Source of the DNA: Vagococcus hydrophili
Lineage (GTDB): Bacteria; Bacillota; Bacilli; Lactobacillales; Vagococcaceae
Direction of reading: 5' to 3'
DNA: 64,000 bases
Assembly: GCF_011304195.1 (NCBI RefSeq)
Contig: NZ_CP049887.1
Coordinates: forward strand, 1,736,001 to 1,800,000
The position numbers and the translations under genes are program-made. The stretch's first letter is position 1, and each line of letters starts with the position of its first letter. Under the pieces are notes generated by a model. It searched no databases. It worked only from the letters and a program-made list of their open reading frames with translations, and was not told the origin of the DNA. This document shows positions 1 through 8,948 of this stretch, one piece after another.

Positions 1-2
1 GG

Positions 3-167
3 CATTCTGTCATTGTCATTGAACATCAAATCGATGTGATTAAGGCTAGTCATTGGTTGATTGAGATGGGAAGCGGTGCTGGAGAACTTGGTGGAGAGCT
101 AATTGCAGAAGGAACGGTTGAAGAAATAAAGAATAATCCGAAATCACTGACTGGAGGGTATTTATAA
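3..167 (+). CDS. UvrA-like ABC ATPase, C-terminal fragment
   Basis: Only the last 54 codons are inside the window, read in frame 3 to a TAA at 165-167. The fragment contains HSVIVIEHQIDVIKASHWLIE and then a glycine-rich GAGELGG stretch, which matches the end of UvrA-family proteins, where the second ATPase H-loop is followed by a short tail ending in TG(R/G)(F/Y)L. It may be a UvrA paralogue of the drug-resistance type rather than the repair UvrA, because the residues after the H-loop differ from the usual IDLGPEGG. The next gene starts one base after its stop, so the two are probably co-transcribed. Confidence 0.7.
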   Translation, partial: HSVIVIEHQIDVIKASHWLIEMGSGAGELGGELIAEGTVEEIKNNPKSLTGGYL

Positions 168-1124
168 ATGAAGAAACCTTGTTTTACGAAAGAACAAATT
201 GAGACGTTAGAGCAAATGATTAGAAGTCAGTATTCTAATATTCAAGGATTAAAGGTGACAAAAAACAATCAAGAAGTTTTCATGAAAAGCTTTAATCAAG
301 TTGAGGAAGGTGAAAAATACAATATTGCCTCAGTGACTAAGAGTATTTTGTCTTTACTAATCGGAATAGCGATTGACCAAAAGTTGATTAAGGGTGTGGA
401 TGAACCTGTGATGAGTTTTTTCCCTGAGTATGACTTTAGGGATGATAACCTCCTTCGAGACAAGATTACGATTAGGGACTTATTGACAATGACCACGCCG
501 TTTCCTTTTCCAAGTATGCAGGAATCTTTTTCAAGAATGTGTCGTCAGGAAGATTGGATTAAATATGGTTTAGAGATGATGGGAAGAGGAGATTTAAAGG
601 GCGGGTTTAAGTACTCTACAATTGGTTCTCACATTCTATCAGCTGTCTTAACCAAAGTTACTAAAATGAGTGCAAGAGAATTTGCTAATCTATACTTATT
701 TACGCCTCTTAAAATTAAACCGATTCCTTTTTATTCAATGACCTATGATGAGGAGCATTTATTTGGTAAGAAAGTTCAAGGATGGGTCATGGATCCAAGT
801 GGCATATCTGCTGGTGGTTGGGGATTAACTTTGAGCATTGATGAAATGACTAAAATTGGACAGCTATACTTAAATGACGGTGTTTGGAATCATCAACAAG
901 TGGTTAGTTCTAAGTGGTTGGAAGAATCCAGACAAGTGAATGCCAATCACTATGGCTATATGTGGTGGCTAGGTGAAAGTGATGAAGTCATGGCAATTGG
1001 TTCAGGAGGTAGTTTAATTTATGTTCATCTCAAAGAAAAAATTGTGATAGCCATTGCATCGACGATTATTTTAAAACCAAGAGATCGAAAAGAACTACTG
1101 CAAGAAATAGTTAGTTGTCTGTAG
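168..1124 (+). CDS. Beta-lactamase-family serine hydrolase
   Basis: A 318-residue protein of the class C beta-lactamase / penicillin-binding-protein-like hydrolase family. Ser55 and Lys58 form the SVTK catalytic motif. Tyr149 begins a YST motif at the position of the usual YxN, and a glycine/serine-rich GSGGS near residue 285 takes the place of the KTG box. No signal peptide is visible, so it is probably cytosolic and more likely an esterase-type hydrolase than a resistance enzyme. A GGAGGG ribosome site lies inside the end of the upstream UvrA-like gene, which suggests translational coupling. The substrate cannot be told from sequence. Confidence 0.75.
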   Translation: MKKPCFTKEQIETLEQMIRSQYSNIQGLKVTKNNQEVFMKSFNQVEEGEKYNIASVTKSILSLLIGIAIDQKLIKGVDEPVMSFFPEYDFRDDNLLRDKITIRDLLTMTTPFPFPSMQESFSRMCRQEDWIKYGLEMMGRGDLKGGFKYSTIGSHILSAVLTKVTKMSAREFANLYLFTPLKIKPIPFYSMTYDEEHLFGKKVQGWVMDPSGISAGGWGLTLSIDEMTKIGQLYLNDGVWNHQQVVSSKWLEESRQVNANHYGYMWWLGESDEVMAIGSGGSLIYVHLKEKIVIAIASTIILKPRDRKELLQEIVSCL

Positions 1125-1205
1125 CTTAAATATCTGTTAAAGACATCAAGATGTGTTCTGATAAGGTATAATCTTAGTAAAGTAGTAAAAAGGAGATTAT
1201 TAGAG

Positions 1206-2102
1206 ATGAAAAATACTTATGAATCAGACTATTGGCACCGTATTTATCATTTACAAGATTATATAGAATCACATCCAACAGAACATTTTACGGCGGAAGA
1301 ATTGGTTAAGGAATCTGGTTTTTCAAAGTATCATTTTCATCGTATTTTTAAAGCAATGACGCATGAATCTTTATACCAATTTATTACGCGAACAAAGATG
1401 GAATGGGCACAAGGATTACTGAAACATCGTCAGGATTTATCGATTACAGCGATTTCTTTTGAACTAGGTTTCAGTGATTCGGCTGTCTTTTCAAGAAGCT
1501 TTAAAACGTATTACGGGATGTCACCAAAAGAGTTTCGTGATGGACAGTCTACTGAGTATCTTGAAGTTCAAAAAAAGAAAAGAAGAATAGTACCCCAAAA
1601 AAGCAATATAAACGTTGAGTGTGAAATTAAAAAGATAGATAGATTAAAGGTTCTTTATCAAAGAAAAATAGGTGCCTACCATGAATTGGATGGTTATGAA
1701 AAAATATTGGGAGACATATTTAATTACGCAATGACTCATCAGATGTTAGATACTAAACAATCAAAGCCATTAGCTATTTACCATAGTAATCCAGAGATAG
1801 GTTTGGAAGAAAATCAACGAACAAGTATTGGGATGATAGTGAAAGAAGATATCACAGAGAACGGCGTATCTGATTTTGGGATTTTAACAATTGATTCAGG
1901 ATTATTTGCTATCTTTACTTTTAAAATTAAGCAAAATCAGTATAGAGAAGCTTGGGATTATGTTTACGGCTATTGGCTACCTAAAAGTGGGTTTGTTCCA
2001 AGAAATAATTTTCCATTTGAAGTGTATTTAAACAATCCGATGGAAGATAGTCGAAATGAACATCATGTGGCTATTTATGTGCCAGTTGAAAAAATGAACT
2101 AA
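1206..2102 (+). CDS. AraC-family regulator with effector-binding domain
   Basis: A 298-residue regulator. Residues about 10-110 carry the two AraC helix-turn-helix motifs (FTAEELVKESGFSKYHFHRIFK, then ITAISFELGFSDSAVFSRSFK with the family signature). Residues about 145-298 resemble a GyrI-like/SOUL-type small-molecule binding domain, the architecture of Rob/SoxS-like multidrug sensors. An AGGAG ribosome site precedes the ATG, and a TATAAT at 1167-1172 is a likely -10 element. The gene stands alone and ends at a strong terminator shared with mprF. The ligand and targets are unknown. Confidence 0.8.
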   Translation: MKNTYESDYWHRIYHLQDYIESHPTEHFTAEELVKESGFSKYHFHRIFKAMTHESLYQFITRTKMEWAQGLLKHRQDLSITAISFELGFSDSAVFSRSFKTYYGMSPKEFRDGQSTEYLEVQKKKRRIVPQKSNINVECEIKKIDRLKVLYQRKIGAYHELDGYEKILGDIFNYAMTHQMLDTKQSKPLAIYHSNPEIGLEENQRTSIGMIVKEDITENGVSDFGILTIDSGLFAIFTFKIKQNQYREAWDYVYGYWLPKSGFVPRNNFPFEVYLNNPMEDSRNEHHVAIYVPVEKMN

Positions 2103-2119
2103 GAATGATAATCATAAAA

Positions 2120-2167
2120 AATAAGAGAAGGAGATGAACTTGATATAAGTCATCTTCTTCTCTTATT
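2120..2167. terminator. Bidirectional terminator between araC-type gene and mprF
   Basis: An inverted repeat pairs AATAAGAGAAG-GAGATGA with TCATCT-TCTTCTCTTATT across a short loop. It is A-rich on the left and T-rich on the right, so it can end both convergent transcripts. Confidence 0.8.
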
Positions 2168-2184
2168 TGTGAAGTTACTTGGAG

Positions 2185-4725
2185 TTAAACGTCTTTTTCA
2201 TCAGCCTTTTTTTTCGGATGAATGGTACGGTAACTTTGTGCTAAAGCTTGCGAGACAAGTAGTCGTCTTGGATAAACTAAGTATCTCGGTTGCCAATTTG
2301 GTTTGAATTTATTTTTATAGTTTCTAAGTCCTTTAAATGAATAAAGGCTAGATGAATTATGATAAATACTTGTTGTAACGGTACTTAACAAGCTATTTGA
2401 TTTTTCAAAAGTACTAGATAAAGGAGCCATGCCTAAATTAAAGACTGTATAGTCATTGTCTTTTGCCCAAAGGATGAGATTTAAATAAAGTAAGTCCATC
2501 ATTTGAATAGTGTCGTGTTCTTTCCAGCGGATTAAATCCACAGAAATTTTTCCTTCTACATACGCAGGCATCATAGAAGCAAAAGCGATGACCTGACCTT
2601 CTTTATCACGGATTGTGGCTACATCTTGTTTCAGTAAGTATTCAGAATTAAAGTCCCCAAGAGAAAAACTCATCTCTTTACGGTCTCCCAACCATTCATC
2701 AGAAACAGGCTTTAACTCAGCGATTAATTCATCAGATGAAGCTTCAATTTGGAAGGATAATTCTTCTTGCTCTTGCTTGTTTAGTAGTTGTCTAAAGACT
2801 TTTCCTTTGTTACCAGACGTTTTAAAAACAGTGACATCCATTTCGCCTTCTTCACCTAAGTTAAAGAGGGTGTAGTTAAGTTCAGTATAGATATGAATGT
2901 TATCAGTCGTTGTTTGATAGAAAACAATTTCTTTACCAATACTTGTGGCATAATCATGAACGTCTTTGATAAATGGAAAGAAGTTTTCACTATTACCCAC
3001 AGGATCACCTAAAACTAAAACGTAATATGATTTTTCTTGATAGATAAGCCCTGTTTCTAATTCTTTATTGACTAGAACTTTATTAGAAGGTAAAAAGCCT
3101 AGATTAGCTAAGTTACTACCTGAATAGGTTTCTAAAATTTCTTCAAAATCTACTCGTTCACCACTCATGTTTTCTTGATGTGTTTGTAGTTCAAAGGTGT
3201 ACTTATGACGTAAACGGTAACGATTGAAAAGAACATAGCCAAACCAAAGCAGAGAAATAGCTAAGGGATAGAGATAGACTTCTTTAAGAATATTTAAACC
3301 ATAATAATCAGCAGTATAATAGGTTGTCTGCATAATAAAAGCCATGAGCAATAAAGTAATCAACCAAATCACTTTTTCACGGCGGAAACGAACCGTGACA
3401 TAACTCGTAAAACTTTTACGAGAAAGGAATAAAACAAGTCCAAAAATGACTGAACAGATAATCCCTTCAATAATAAGTAAGGTATTGAATAAGAATAATT
3501 GGCAAACTAGAATAGTGCTTAAAAGAATAATGAGATTTCTAAAGGCTTCTCTTGAACCATATAGAATGCCTAAATAGTTTGGAATCATATAAATAGTAGC
3601 CAGTGTATAGAGAACACAGCCAAATAGTAAGTAATTATTAGGTTCTTCAACAGCAATATAGAAAAGACCAAACACAGAATCTTGTAAGAAGAAGAGCGTA
3701 CCGATAGAGAACAGAACGACTATTAGCCAGCGACTAAGGGTTTGAACTCTTTTCTTTGTAATATCCACAAAAATTGTACCGAATTCTTTTGTAAAGATAA
3801 CCATGTTATTATCAGTGCTAAATTTATCTTTGATAATTAGTTGCATCTCACTGATAGATAAAATCAAGCCTAAAAAGAAAGGTAAAATATAATAAGCTAA
3901 ACGGTAAAAAACAAGTGCAAGTAACACAGGTCCTTCTTTAATATCAAATTGATGAGTCATGCCAAGTAAAAAGATGACATCAAAAGCACCTAATCCACCT
4001 GGAACCATACTGATTAAACCAGCAATGGTAGCAATAATAAAGACACTTTCCATTGCCCAAAAGGAGACGTTAACACCGACAAATTTTAAGGCTAAATGCA
4101 TGACAATTCCTACAAATAAATAGTCCATTACTGAGACACACGTATACTTTAAACTAAGAAATCGATCGGTATCAACAGGTGGTTTGACGATAGTGACAAG
4201 TAGAAAAATAGGAAGTAACGCAGCTAAGATAAACAGCCCTATTTTTAAAATTGGTTTTTGTTCAAGTAAATAAGAAGCTGAAAAAACATTTCCCACAACG
4301 AGAATCGACAGAACACCAATTCCTGTAATCATTGATAAGAGTAAAAGTGAGATACTTTTCTTTAAATGACTCTTTTGGTTTTCGGTAGAGGTATAAGATT
4401 GAAAATAATTATAGCGAATCGTAGAACCGATGATCCCTCCAAATCCAATTAATGTATTTAAAGAATTAATAATCCAACTCATTTTAATTGTTTTTAAAAT
4501 GGGTACCTTTAATTTTTGTGACCTCACTAGAACTAAGTCATAAAGACTTAAAATCCAAATCCCAAGCAAACTGACTGAAATTAAGACGACAATTGAAGTG
4601 ATTGATCTGTTTTGGATGATATTATAGACATCCTTAAAGTTAATTGACGAAAGTTCTGATTTTAATTTCCAAAAAGAAATTAGAAAGATGGAAAAGGCGA
4701 CAAAAAACTTAAGAAACTTCTTCAT
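2185..4725 (-). CDS. mprF: Phosphatidylglycerol lysyltransferase/flippase MprF
   Basis: An 846-residue membrane protein with the MprF layout. About 14 hydrophobic segments fill residues 1-510 (flippase region, with the conserved MVPGGLGAFD stretch). A cytosolic GNAT-like aminoacyl-transferase domain follows (about 540-830), with GDPVG, VDLIRW and FNLGMAPLSS motifs. The family uses Lys-tRNA to add lysine to phosphatidylglycerol and moves the product to the outer leaflet, which lowers negative surface charge and protects against cationic peptides. The length is typical. It is monocistronic, with AGGAG ahead of the ATG. The exact amino acid transferred cannot be told from sequence. Confidence 0.93.
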   Translation of the reverse strand: MKKFLKFFVAFSIFLISFWKLKSELSSINFKDVYNIIQNRSITSIVVLISVSLLGIWILSLYDLVLVRSQKLKVPILKTIKMSWIINSLNTLIGFGGIIGSTIRYNYFQSYTSTENQKSHLKKSISLLLLSMITGIGVLSILVVGNVFSASYLLEQKPILKIGLFILAALLPIFLLVTIVKPPVDTDRFLSLKYTCVSVMDYLFVGIVMHLALKFVGVNVSFWAMESVFIIATIAGLISMVPGGLGAFDVIFLLGMTHQFDIKEGPVLLALVFYRLAYYILPFFLGLILSISEMQLIIKDKFSTDNNMVIFTKEFGTIFVDITKKRVQTLSRWLIVVLFSIGTLFFLQDSVFGLFYIAVEEPNNYLLFGCVLYTLATIYMIPNYLGILYGSREAFRNLIILLSTILVCQLFLFNTLLIIEGIICSVIFGLVLFLSRKSFTSYVTVRFRREKVIWLITLLLMAFIMQTTYYTADYYGLNILKEVYLYPLAISLLWFGYVLFNRYRLRHKYTFELQTHQENMSGERVDFEEILETYSGSNLANLGFLPSNKVLVNKELETGLIYQEKSYYVLVLGDPVGNSENFFPFIKDVHDYATSIGKEIVFYQTTTDNIHIYTELNYTLFNLGEEGEMDVTVFKTSGNKGKVFRQLLNKQEQEELSFQIEASSDELIAELKPVSDEWLGDRKEMSFSLGDFNSEYLLKQDVATIRDKEGQVIAFASMMPAYVEGKISVDLIRWKEHDTIQMMDLLYLNLILWAKDNDYTVFNLGMAPLSSTFEKSNSLLSTVTTSIYHNSSSLYSFKGLRNYKNKFKPNWQPRYLVYPRRLLVSQALAQSYRTIHPKKKADEKDV

Positions 4726-4962
4726 TGATAACAGCTCCTTTATTTTTTATGTTTATATATCAATCATAACAGTCAATCAATTACAGGTAAATAAAAATCA
4801 ATTTATTTAAGTTGTGTTCATAAAAAATAACATTTCAAATTTTTAGAATGAGAGTTTAATAAGAAAAAAAGTGATTCAGTTTTCTAATTTGAACTTAAGA
4901 AGTGACACATGTTAGAATTCGACTTTGTAAGAAAAAAATAGAAATGAAAGAAGGGGTTATCA

Positions 4963-5781
4963 ATGATTAAATCATACAAACAAGTCTCGGCTGAAGAAAG
5001 AACACAGGTTTGGAATGAAAGTTTTTCTGGCTATCAAACATCAATGAATATGACGGAGGAACAATTAGATAATCGTTTAAAGCATTTACAGCTTTGTGAA
5101 GACTCTTCTTTTATTATCTACGAAGATAATAAGCCAGCAGGGATCACGCTTTACGGAGACAAAATAATCAATAATCAAAAAATAGCTTGGGTCGGTGGTT
5201 TAGCTGTTCATCCTGATTTTAGAAAAAATGGAATCGGTGTTTCTCTACTTAATCAAGTAGAAGAAATAGCAAAAAAATCAGATGTAGAGACTATTACCTT
5301 AGAAGTAATCACTGAAAATATGGGTGCTTTAAAACTTTATGAGAAAAATGGCTATGAAGCTAAAAGAAAAGTTTCCGTTCTTGAAGGAGAACTACCGGCA
5401 GGAAATGATGATCGTTTAATGTTCGATAGAATTCAAACAGTTCAAGATGATGATCATATCACGATTCCTTGGCAAAATAGAAAACAACATGGACATCAAG
5501 TCTTTTTGATTAACACTAAAGAACAAGGAACTGTTGGGGAAATGGTGTGTGACTTTGATGAAGAAAATGACACTTTAATTATTTATCAATTGTCACTACT
5601 TGAAACCAAACGATTACAAGAAGTTTTAGTAGCCTTAAAACAAAAATTTGGAGCTAAAAAATTTAAAGCATTGAATTTATTAGCTGATTCTTATGAAGTT
5701 GGTTTACTGAAAGATTATGGATTTGAAGTGACGATGGAAAGATTTCAAATGGAAAAAGATTTATTAAAACAATCGTCTTAG
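4963..5781 (+). CDS. GNAT-family N-acetyltransferase
   Basis: A 272-residue protein with an N-terminal GNAT domain. The acetyl-CoA binding loop is recognisable around residues 82-100 (GGLAVHPDFRKNGIGVSLL), followed by the typical LEV-TENMGALKLYEKNGY strand and helix. The C-terminal 120 residues form a second, degenerate GNAT-like half ending in LLKDYGFEV. An AAGAAGGGG ribosome site precedes the ATG. It sits alone between divergent mprF and the riboswitch-controlled ATPase. The substrate is unknown. Confidence 0.8.
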   Translation: MIKSYKQVSAEERTQVWNESFSGYQTSMNMTEEQLDNRLKHLQLCEDSSFIIYEDNKPAGITLYGDKIINNQKIAWVGGLAVHPDFRKNGIGVSLLNQVEEIAKKSDVETITLEVITENMGALKLYEKNGYEAKRKVSVLEGELPAGNDDRLMFDRIQTVQDDDHITIPWQNRKQHGHQVFLINTKEQGTVGEMVCDFDEENDTLIIYQLSLLETKRLQEVLVALKQKFGAKKFKALNLLADSYEVGLLKDYGFEVTMERFQMEKDLLKQSS

Positions 5782-5816
5782 TAGAATATATTTTCAGAAA
5801 TTTTCAAACAAAGAGG

Positions 5817-5845
5817 TTGCGGATTTTGTGAATATTTGATATTAT
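5817..5845 (+). promoter_or_regulatory. Promoter of the riboswitch-controlled ATPase
   Basis: TTGCGG at 5817-5822 and TATTAT at 5840-5845 are separated by 17 bp. They lie just ahead of the riboswitch, where transcription should start. Confidence 0.55.
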
Positions 5846-5861
5846 AACTTTACAATAATTT

Positions 5862-5975
5862 AACCTCTTAGGGGAGTAACCAGTAGCTAAACGAATTAGG
5901 TAGCTGCGCTAATGTCAACAGTAAGTTAACAGAAATGTTTTCTGGTATTAGATGAAATGGTGAGACTTAAGACAA
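5862..5975 (+). ncRNA. yybP-ykoY (Mn2+) riboswitch aptamer
   Basis: The leader has the class landmarks in order: a P1 5' strand (CCTCTTA) running into GGGGAGTAAC at 5871-5880, a central GTCAACAG, and a closing GTGAGACTTAAG at 5960-5971. TCTTA at the start can pair with TAAGA at the end to close P1. The class senses Mn2+. The P1 3' strand is also the 5' arm of the terminator at 5962-5997, so the aptamer and terminator exclude each other, as expected for an ON switch with metal. Related leaders control P-type ATPases in Lactococcus and Streptococcus. Confidence 0.8.
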
Positions 5976-6005
5976 GTATTTACTTGTCTTAAGTCTCTTT
6001 TTTGT
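5962..6005 (+). terminator. Riboswitch expression-platform terminator
   Basis: A perfect 17-bp inverted repeat (5962-5978 with 5981-5997) is followed by a T-rich run. Its left arm overlaps the 3' strand of the aptamer's closing stem. Confidence 0.85.
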
Positions 6006-6051
6006 TTTTCATGGGTACTCCTGATAAGAAAAGAAAGGGTAGGGATCTTGA

Positions 6052-8700
6052 TTGGAAAAGAAAATATATCAAGTCGGTATTGAAGATGTCATAAAAGAAG
6101 TTAATTCCTCAAAAGAAGGATTAACAGGAAGTGAGGCAAAAACTCGCTTAGAAAAAAACGGCTACAATCAATTAAAAGAAGCACCTAAAAAGACAAGCTT
6201 TGCTTTATTTTTAGAAACATTTAAAGATGCAATGGTGATTGTTTTATTAATTGTCGCTATCATTCAAATGGCGATGGGCTCTTACATTGAGTCACTTGTT
6301 ATTTTTGCGGTTCTTTTAATGAACTCAGTAGTCAGCGTGATTCAAACAAAAAAAGCAGAAGGTTCACTTGATGCTTTAAAGAGTCTATCAGCGCCTGATG
6401 CGAAAGTCATTCGTGAAGGAAAAGAAATGAGCATCCCTGCAAAAGAAGTGGTTGTAGGCGACGTGGTTATTTTAGAAGCAGGTGATTATGTTCCTGCTGA
6501 CGGTCGCTTACTTGATGCGGGTTCTTTAAAAGTGGATGAGGGTATGCTAACTGGTGAATCTGTTCCAGCTGAAAAAACGCTAGACGTTATTTCAGAAGTT
6601 GTTCCAATTGGAGATCGTAGTAACATGGTCTTTAGTGGCACAATCGTAACATATGGTCGAGGTCTGTTTCTTGTTACAGCTATAGGAAATGACACTGAAA
6701 TTGGAGAGGTAGCAACGTTACTTGAAAGTACAGTTGATCAAAAAACACCATTACAGCGTGGTTTAGATAGTTTTAGTAAAAAACTTAGTTTAGCTATCTT
6801 AGTTTTATCATTAGTTATTTTAGGTGTTCAAGTCGCTAGAATTATGATAAATGGTGGTTCTGGTGACATGACGGCTGATTTATTAAATGCCTTTATGTTT
6901 GCTGTGGCTGTGGCTGTAGCCGCCATTCCAGAAGCATTACAATCAATTGTGACGATTGTTTTATCTATCGGAACCAAACAAATGGCAAGTCAAAATGCCA
7001 TCATTCGTAAACTTCCCGCAGTAGAAACTTTGGGTTCGACAAGTGTGGTATGTACGGATAAAACAGGAACACTGACACAAAATAAAATGACAATTGTTGA
7101 TTTTTACTTACCAATCGAGCAGTCTAAAGAGGAATTATCTGATGTAAGTAAATGGAGCCATTCGTTTAAGAAATTAATGGAAATCAGCTTACTGGCTAAT
7201 GATGCAACGATTAATGAAGATAATCAAAAATTAGGTGATCCAACAGAAATTGCCTTTCTGGATTATAGCGATACGTTAAATCATTCATATCGTGAGGTAA
7301 GACAAAATCATCCTCGTTTACAAGAACTACCATTTGATTCTGATCGAAAATTAATGTCGACACTACATTTAATTGATGGTGAACATTTACTATTAACAAA
7401 AGGTGGACCAGATGTTCTTTTAGGTCGTAGCTCGAAAATTTTATTAGATAATGAAGTTGTCCCATTAACAGAAGATATTCTAGCTAAGATTCAAGAACAG
7501 AATGAAGCCTTCTCAAATCGTGCCTTACGCGTCTTGGCGTTTGCATACAAACCTTTAGAAAATCGTGAATTAGCTTTAGAAGATGAAGATGATTTAATTT
7601 TCGTTGGTCTAATGGCAATGATTGATCCACCGAGAGACACGGTAACTCAAGCTGTAACGGACGCTAAAAGCGCTGGAATTAAAACAGTGATGATTACAGG
7701 AGATCACAAGACAACAGCTGTAGCAATTGCTCGTGAGATTGGTATCTTCGAAACAGATGATTTAGCATTAACAGGCACAGAATTAGATGCGTTAACAGAA
7801 GATGAATTAATGGAGCGTTTAGAAAGAATTTCAGTTTATGCTCGTGTGTCGCCAGAAAATAAAATCCGAATTGTCAAAGCTTGGCAAGCAAAAGGTCATG
7901 TGTCAGCAATGACAGGAGACGGTGTGAATGACGCACCAGCCTTAAAACAAGCCGACATCGGAATTGCCATGGGTACAGGAACAGACGTAGCTAAAGATGC
8001 GGCTGCCATGATTTTAACAGACGATAACTTTGCTTCAATTATTAGTGCTGTAAAAGTGGGGCGCAATGTCTTTGATAATATTAAAAAAGCGATTGCTTAT
8101 CTATTTGCAGGTAACTTAGGAGCAATCATTGCGATTCTGTTTGCTCTAGTTATGGATTGGGCAAACCCATTTACAGCCTTACAATTACTATTTATTAACT
8201 TAGTCAATGATTCATTACCAGCGATTGCTCTAGGGATGGAAAAAGCTGAACCAACGATTATGAAACGCTCACCAAGAAATCCAAATGCAGGTATTTTCAC
8301 TGGAAAAACATTAACATCGGTAACGTATCGTGGAATTATTATTGCTGTAGCTGTGATTTTTGCACAGTGGTTAGGTATGAGAGAATCAGCTGAGTTAGGT
8401 GTGGCAATGGCCTTCTCAACATTAATTTGGAGCCGTACCCTGCAAACATTCCCAGCAAGATCTAATAGTGAAACAGCCATTAAAGCAGGATTTTTCTCTA
8501 ACAAAACGGTCTTAGTTTCTGTAGCAGTGTGTTCTGTGCTTTACGGAGTAACATTGATTCCTGGAATAAGACAAGTCTTCTCATTACCAGCTTCATTCTC
8601 ATTAAATGATATTGCGATGTCAATTGGTTTAGCCATTGTAGCAACTCTTTTAATGGAAGTAACTAAATTAGTATTAGGTGCTGTTCAAAAAAATAAATAA
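6052..8700 (+). CDS. Cation-transporting P-type ATPase, probable Mn2+/Ca2+ exporter
   Basis: An 882-residue P2-type ATPase with an N-terminal cation-ATPase domain, an actuator loop with LTGES, the phosphorylated Asp336 in CTDKTGTLTQNK, a hinge TGDGVNDAP, and about ten membrane helices. The M4 motif reads AVAAIPEALQSIVTI, the form seen in streptococcal CaxP/MgtA-type pumps rather than the SERCA IPEGL. The start is a TTG about 8 bases after AGGGTAGGGA. With a yybP-ykoY leader, the best role is Mn2+ efflux under manganese excess. Ca2+ transport is the alternative, and older annotations of this family often say calcium. Confidence 0.85.
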   Translation: MEKKIYQVGIEDVIKEVNSSKEGLTGSEAKTRLEKNGYNQLKEAPKKTSFALFLETFKDAMVIVLLIVAIIQMAMGSYIESLVIFAVLLMNSVVSVIQTKKAEGSLDALKSLSAPDAKVIREGKEMSIPAKEVVVGDVVILEAGDYVPADGRLLDAGSLKVDEGMLTGESVPAEKTLDVISEVVPIGDRSNMVFSGTIVTYGRGLFLVTAIGNDTEIGEVATLLESTVDQKTPLQRGLDSFSKKLSLAILVLSLVILGVQVARIMINGGSGDMTADLLNAFMFAVAVAVAAIPEALQSIVTIVLSIGTKQMASQNAIIRKLPAVETLGSTSVVCTDKTGTLTQNKMTIVDFYLPIEQSKEELSDVSKWSHSFKKLMEISLLANDATINEDNQKLGDPTEIAFLDYSDTLNHSYREVRQNHPRLQELPFDSDRKLMSTLHLIDGEHLLLTKGGPDVLLGRSSKILLDNEVVPLTEDILAKIQEQNEAFSNRALRVLAFAYKPLENRELALEDEDDLIFVGLMAMIDPPRDTVTQAVTDAKSAGIKTVMITGDHKTTAVAIAREIGIFETDDLALTGTELDALTEDELMERLERISVYARVSPENKIRIVKAWQAKGHVSAMTGDGVNDAPALKQADIGIAMGTGTDVAKDAAAMILTDDNFASIISAVKVGRNVFDNIKKAIAYLFAGNLGAIIAILFALVMDWANPFTALQLLFINLVNDSLPAIALGMEKAEPTIMKRSPRNPNAGIFTGKTLTSVTYRGIIIAVAVIFAQWLGMRESAELGVAMAFSTLIWSRTLQTFPARSNSETAIKAGFFSNKTVLVSVAVCSVLYGVTLIPGIRQVFSLPASFSLNDIAMSIGLAIVATLLMEVTKLVLGAVQKNK

Positions 8701-8709
8701 TCAATCAAT

Positions 8710-8753
8710 CTGTTACGTAGTACCTTAATTAGGTTTACGTGACAGGTTTTTTT
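8710..8753 (+). terminator. Terminator after the P-type ATPase
   Basis: The hairpin CTGT-ACGTA-ACCT / AGGT-ACGT-ACAG is followed by eight T. Confidence 0.75.
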
Positions 8754-8880
8754 TATCGAATAAAAATGAACGGTTAAATTATTTAAAAAAAGAGCATAAT
8801 ACTTTGGTTTAGCTGATAAACAAGTTAAAATTAAGGGGTTAAGGGAGAACTATTTTCAAAAATACAACCCTTTTTTGTGG

Positions 8881-8909
8881 TTGACTTTTTACCTAAAAAT
8901 GTGGATTAT
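8881..8909 (+). promoter_or_regulatory. Promoter of the OatA-like gene
   Basis: TTGACT at 8881-8886 and GATTAT at 8904-8909 have a 17-bp spacer, about 40 bp before the gene. Just upstream, 8834-8876 contains GGGGTT and AACCC followed by T6, a possible weak terminator. I see nothing else in 8754-8880. Confidence 0.5.
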
Positions 8910-8948
8910 GTATCGTAGAGGATTAGTTAGGGTTTATTTAGAAAGGAA

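Noticed and set aside
8097-8504. Minus-strand open frames inside the P-type ATPase and other long genes
   Set aside because: They lack ribosome sites and family similarity and lie opposite strong coding sequence.
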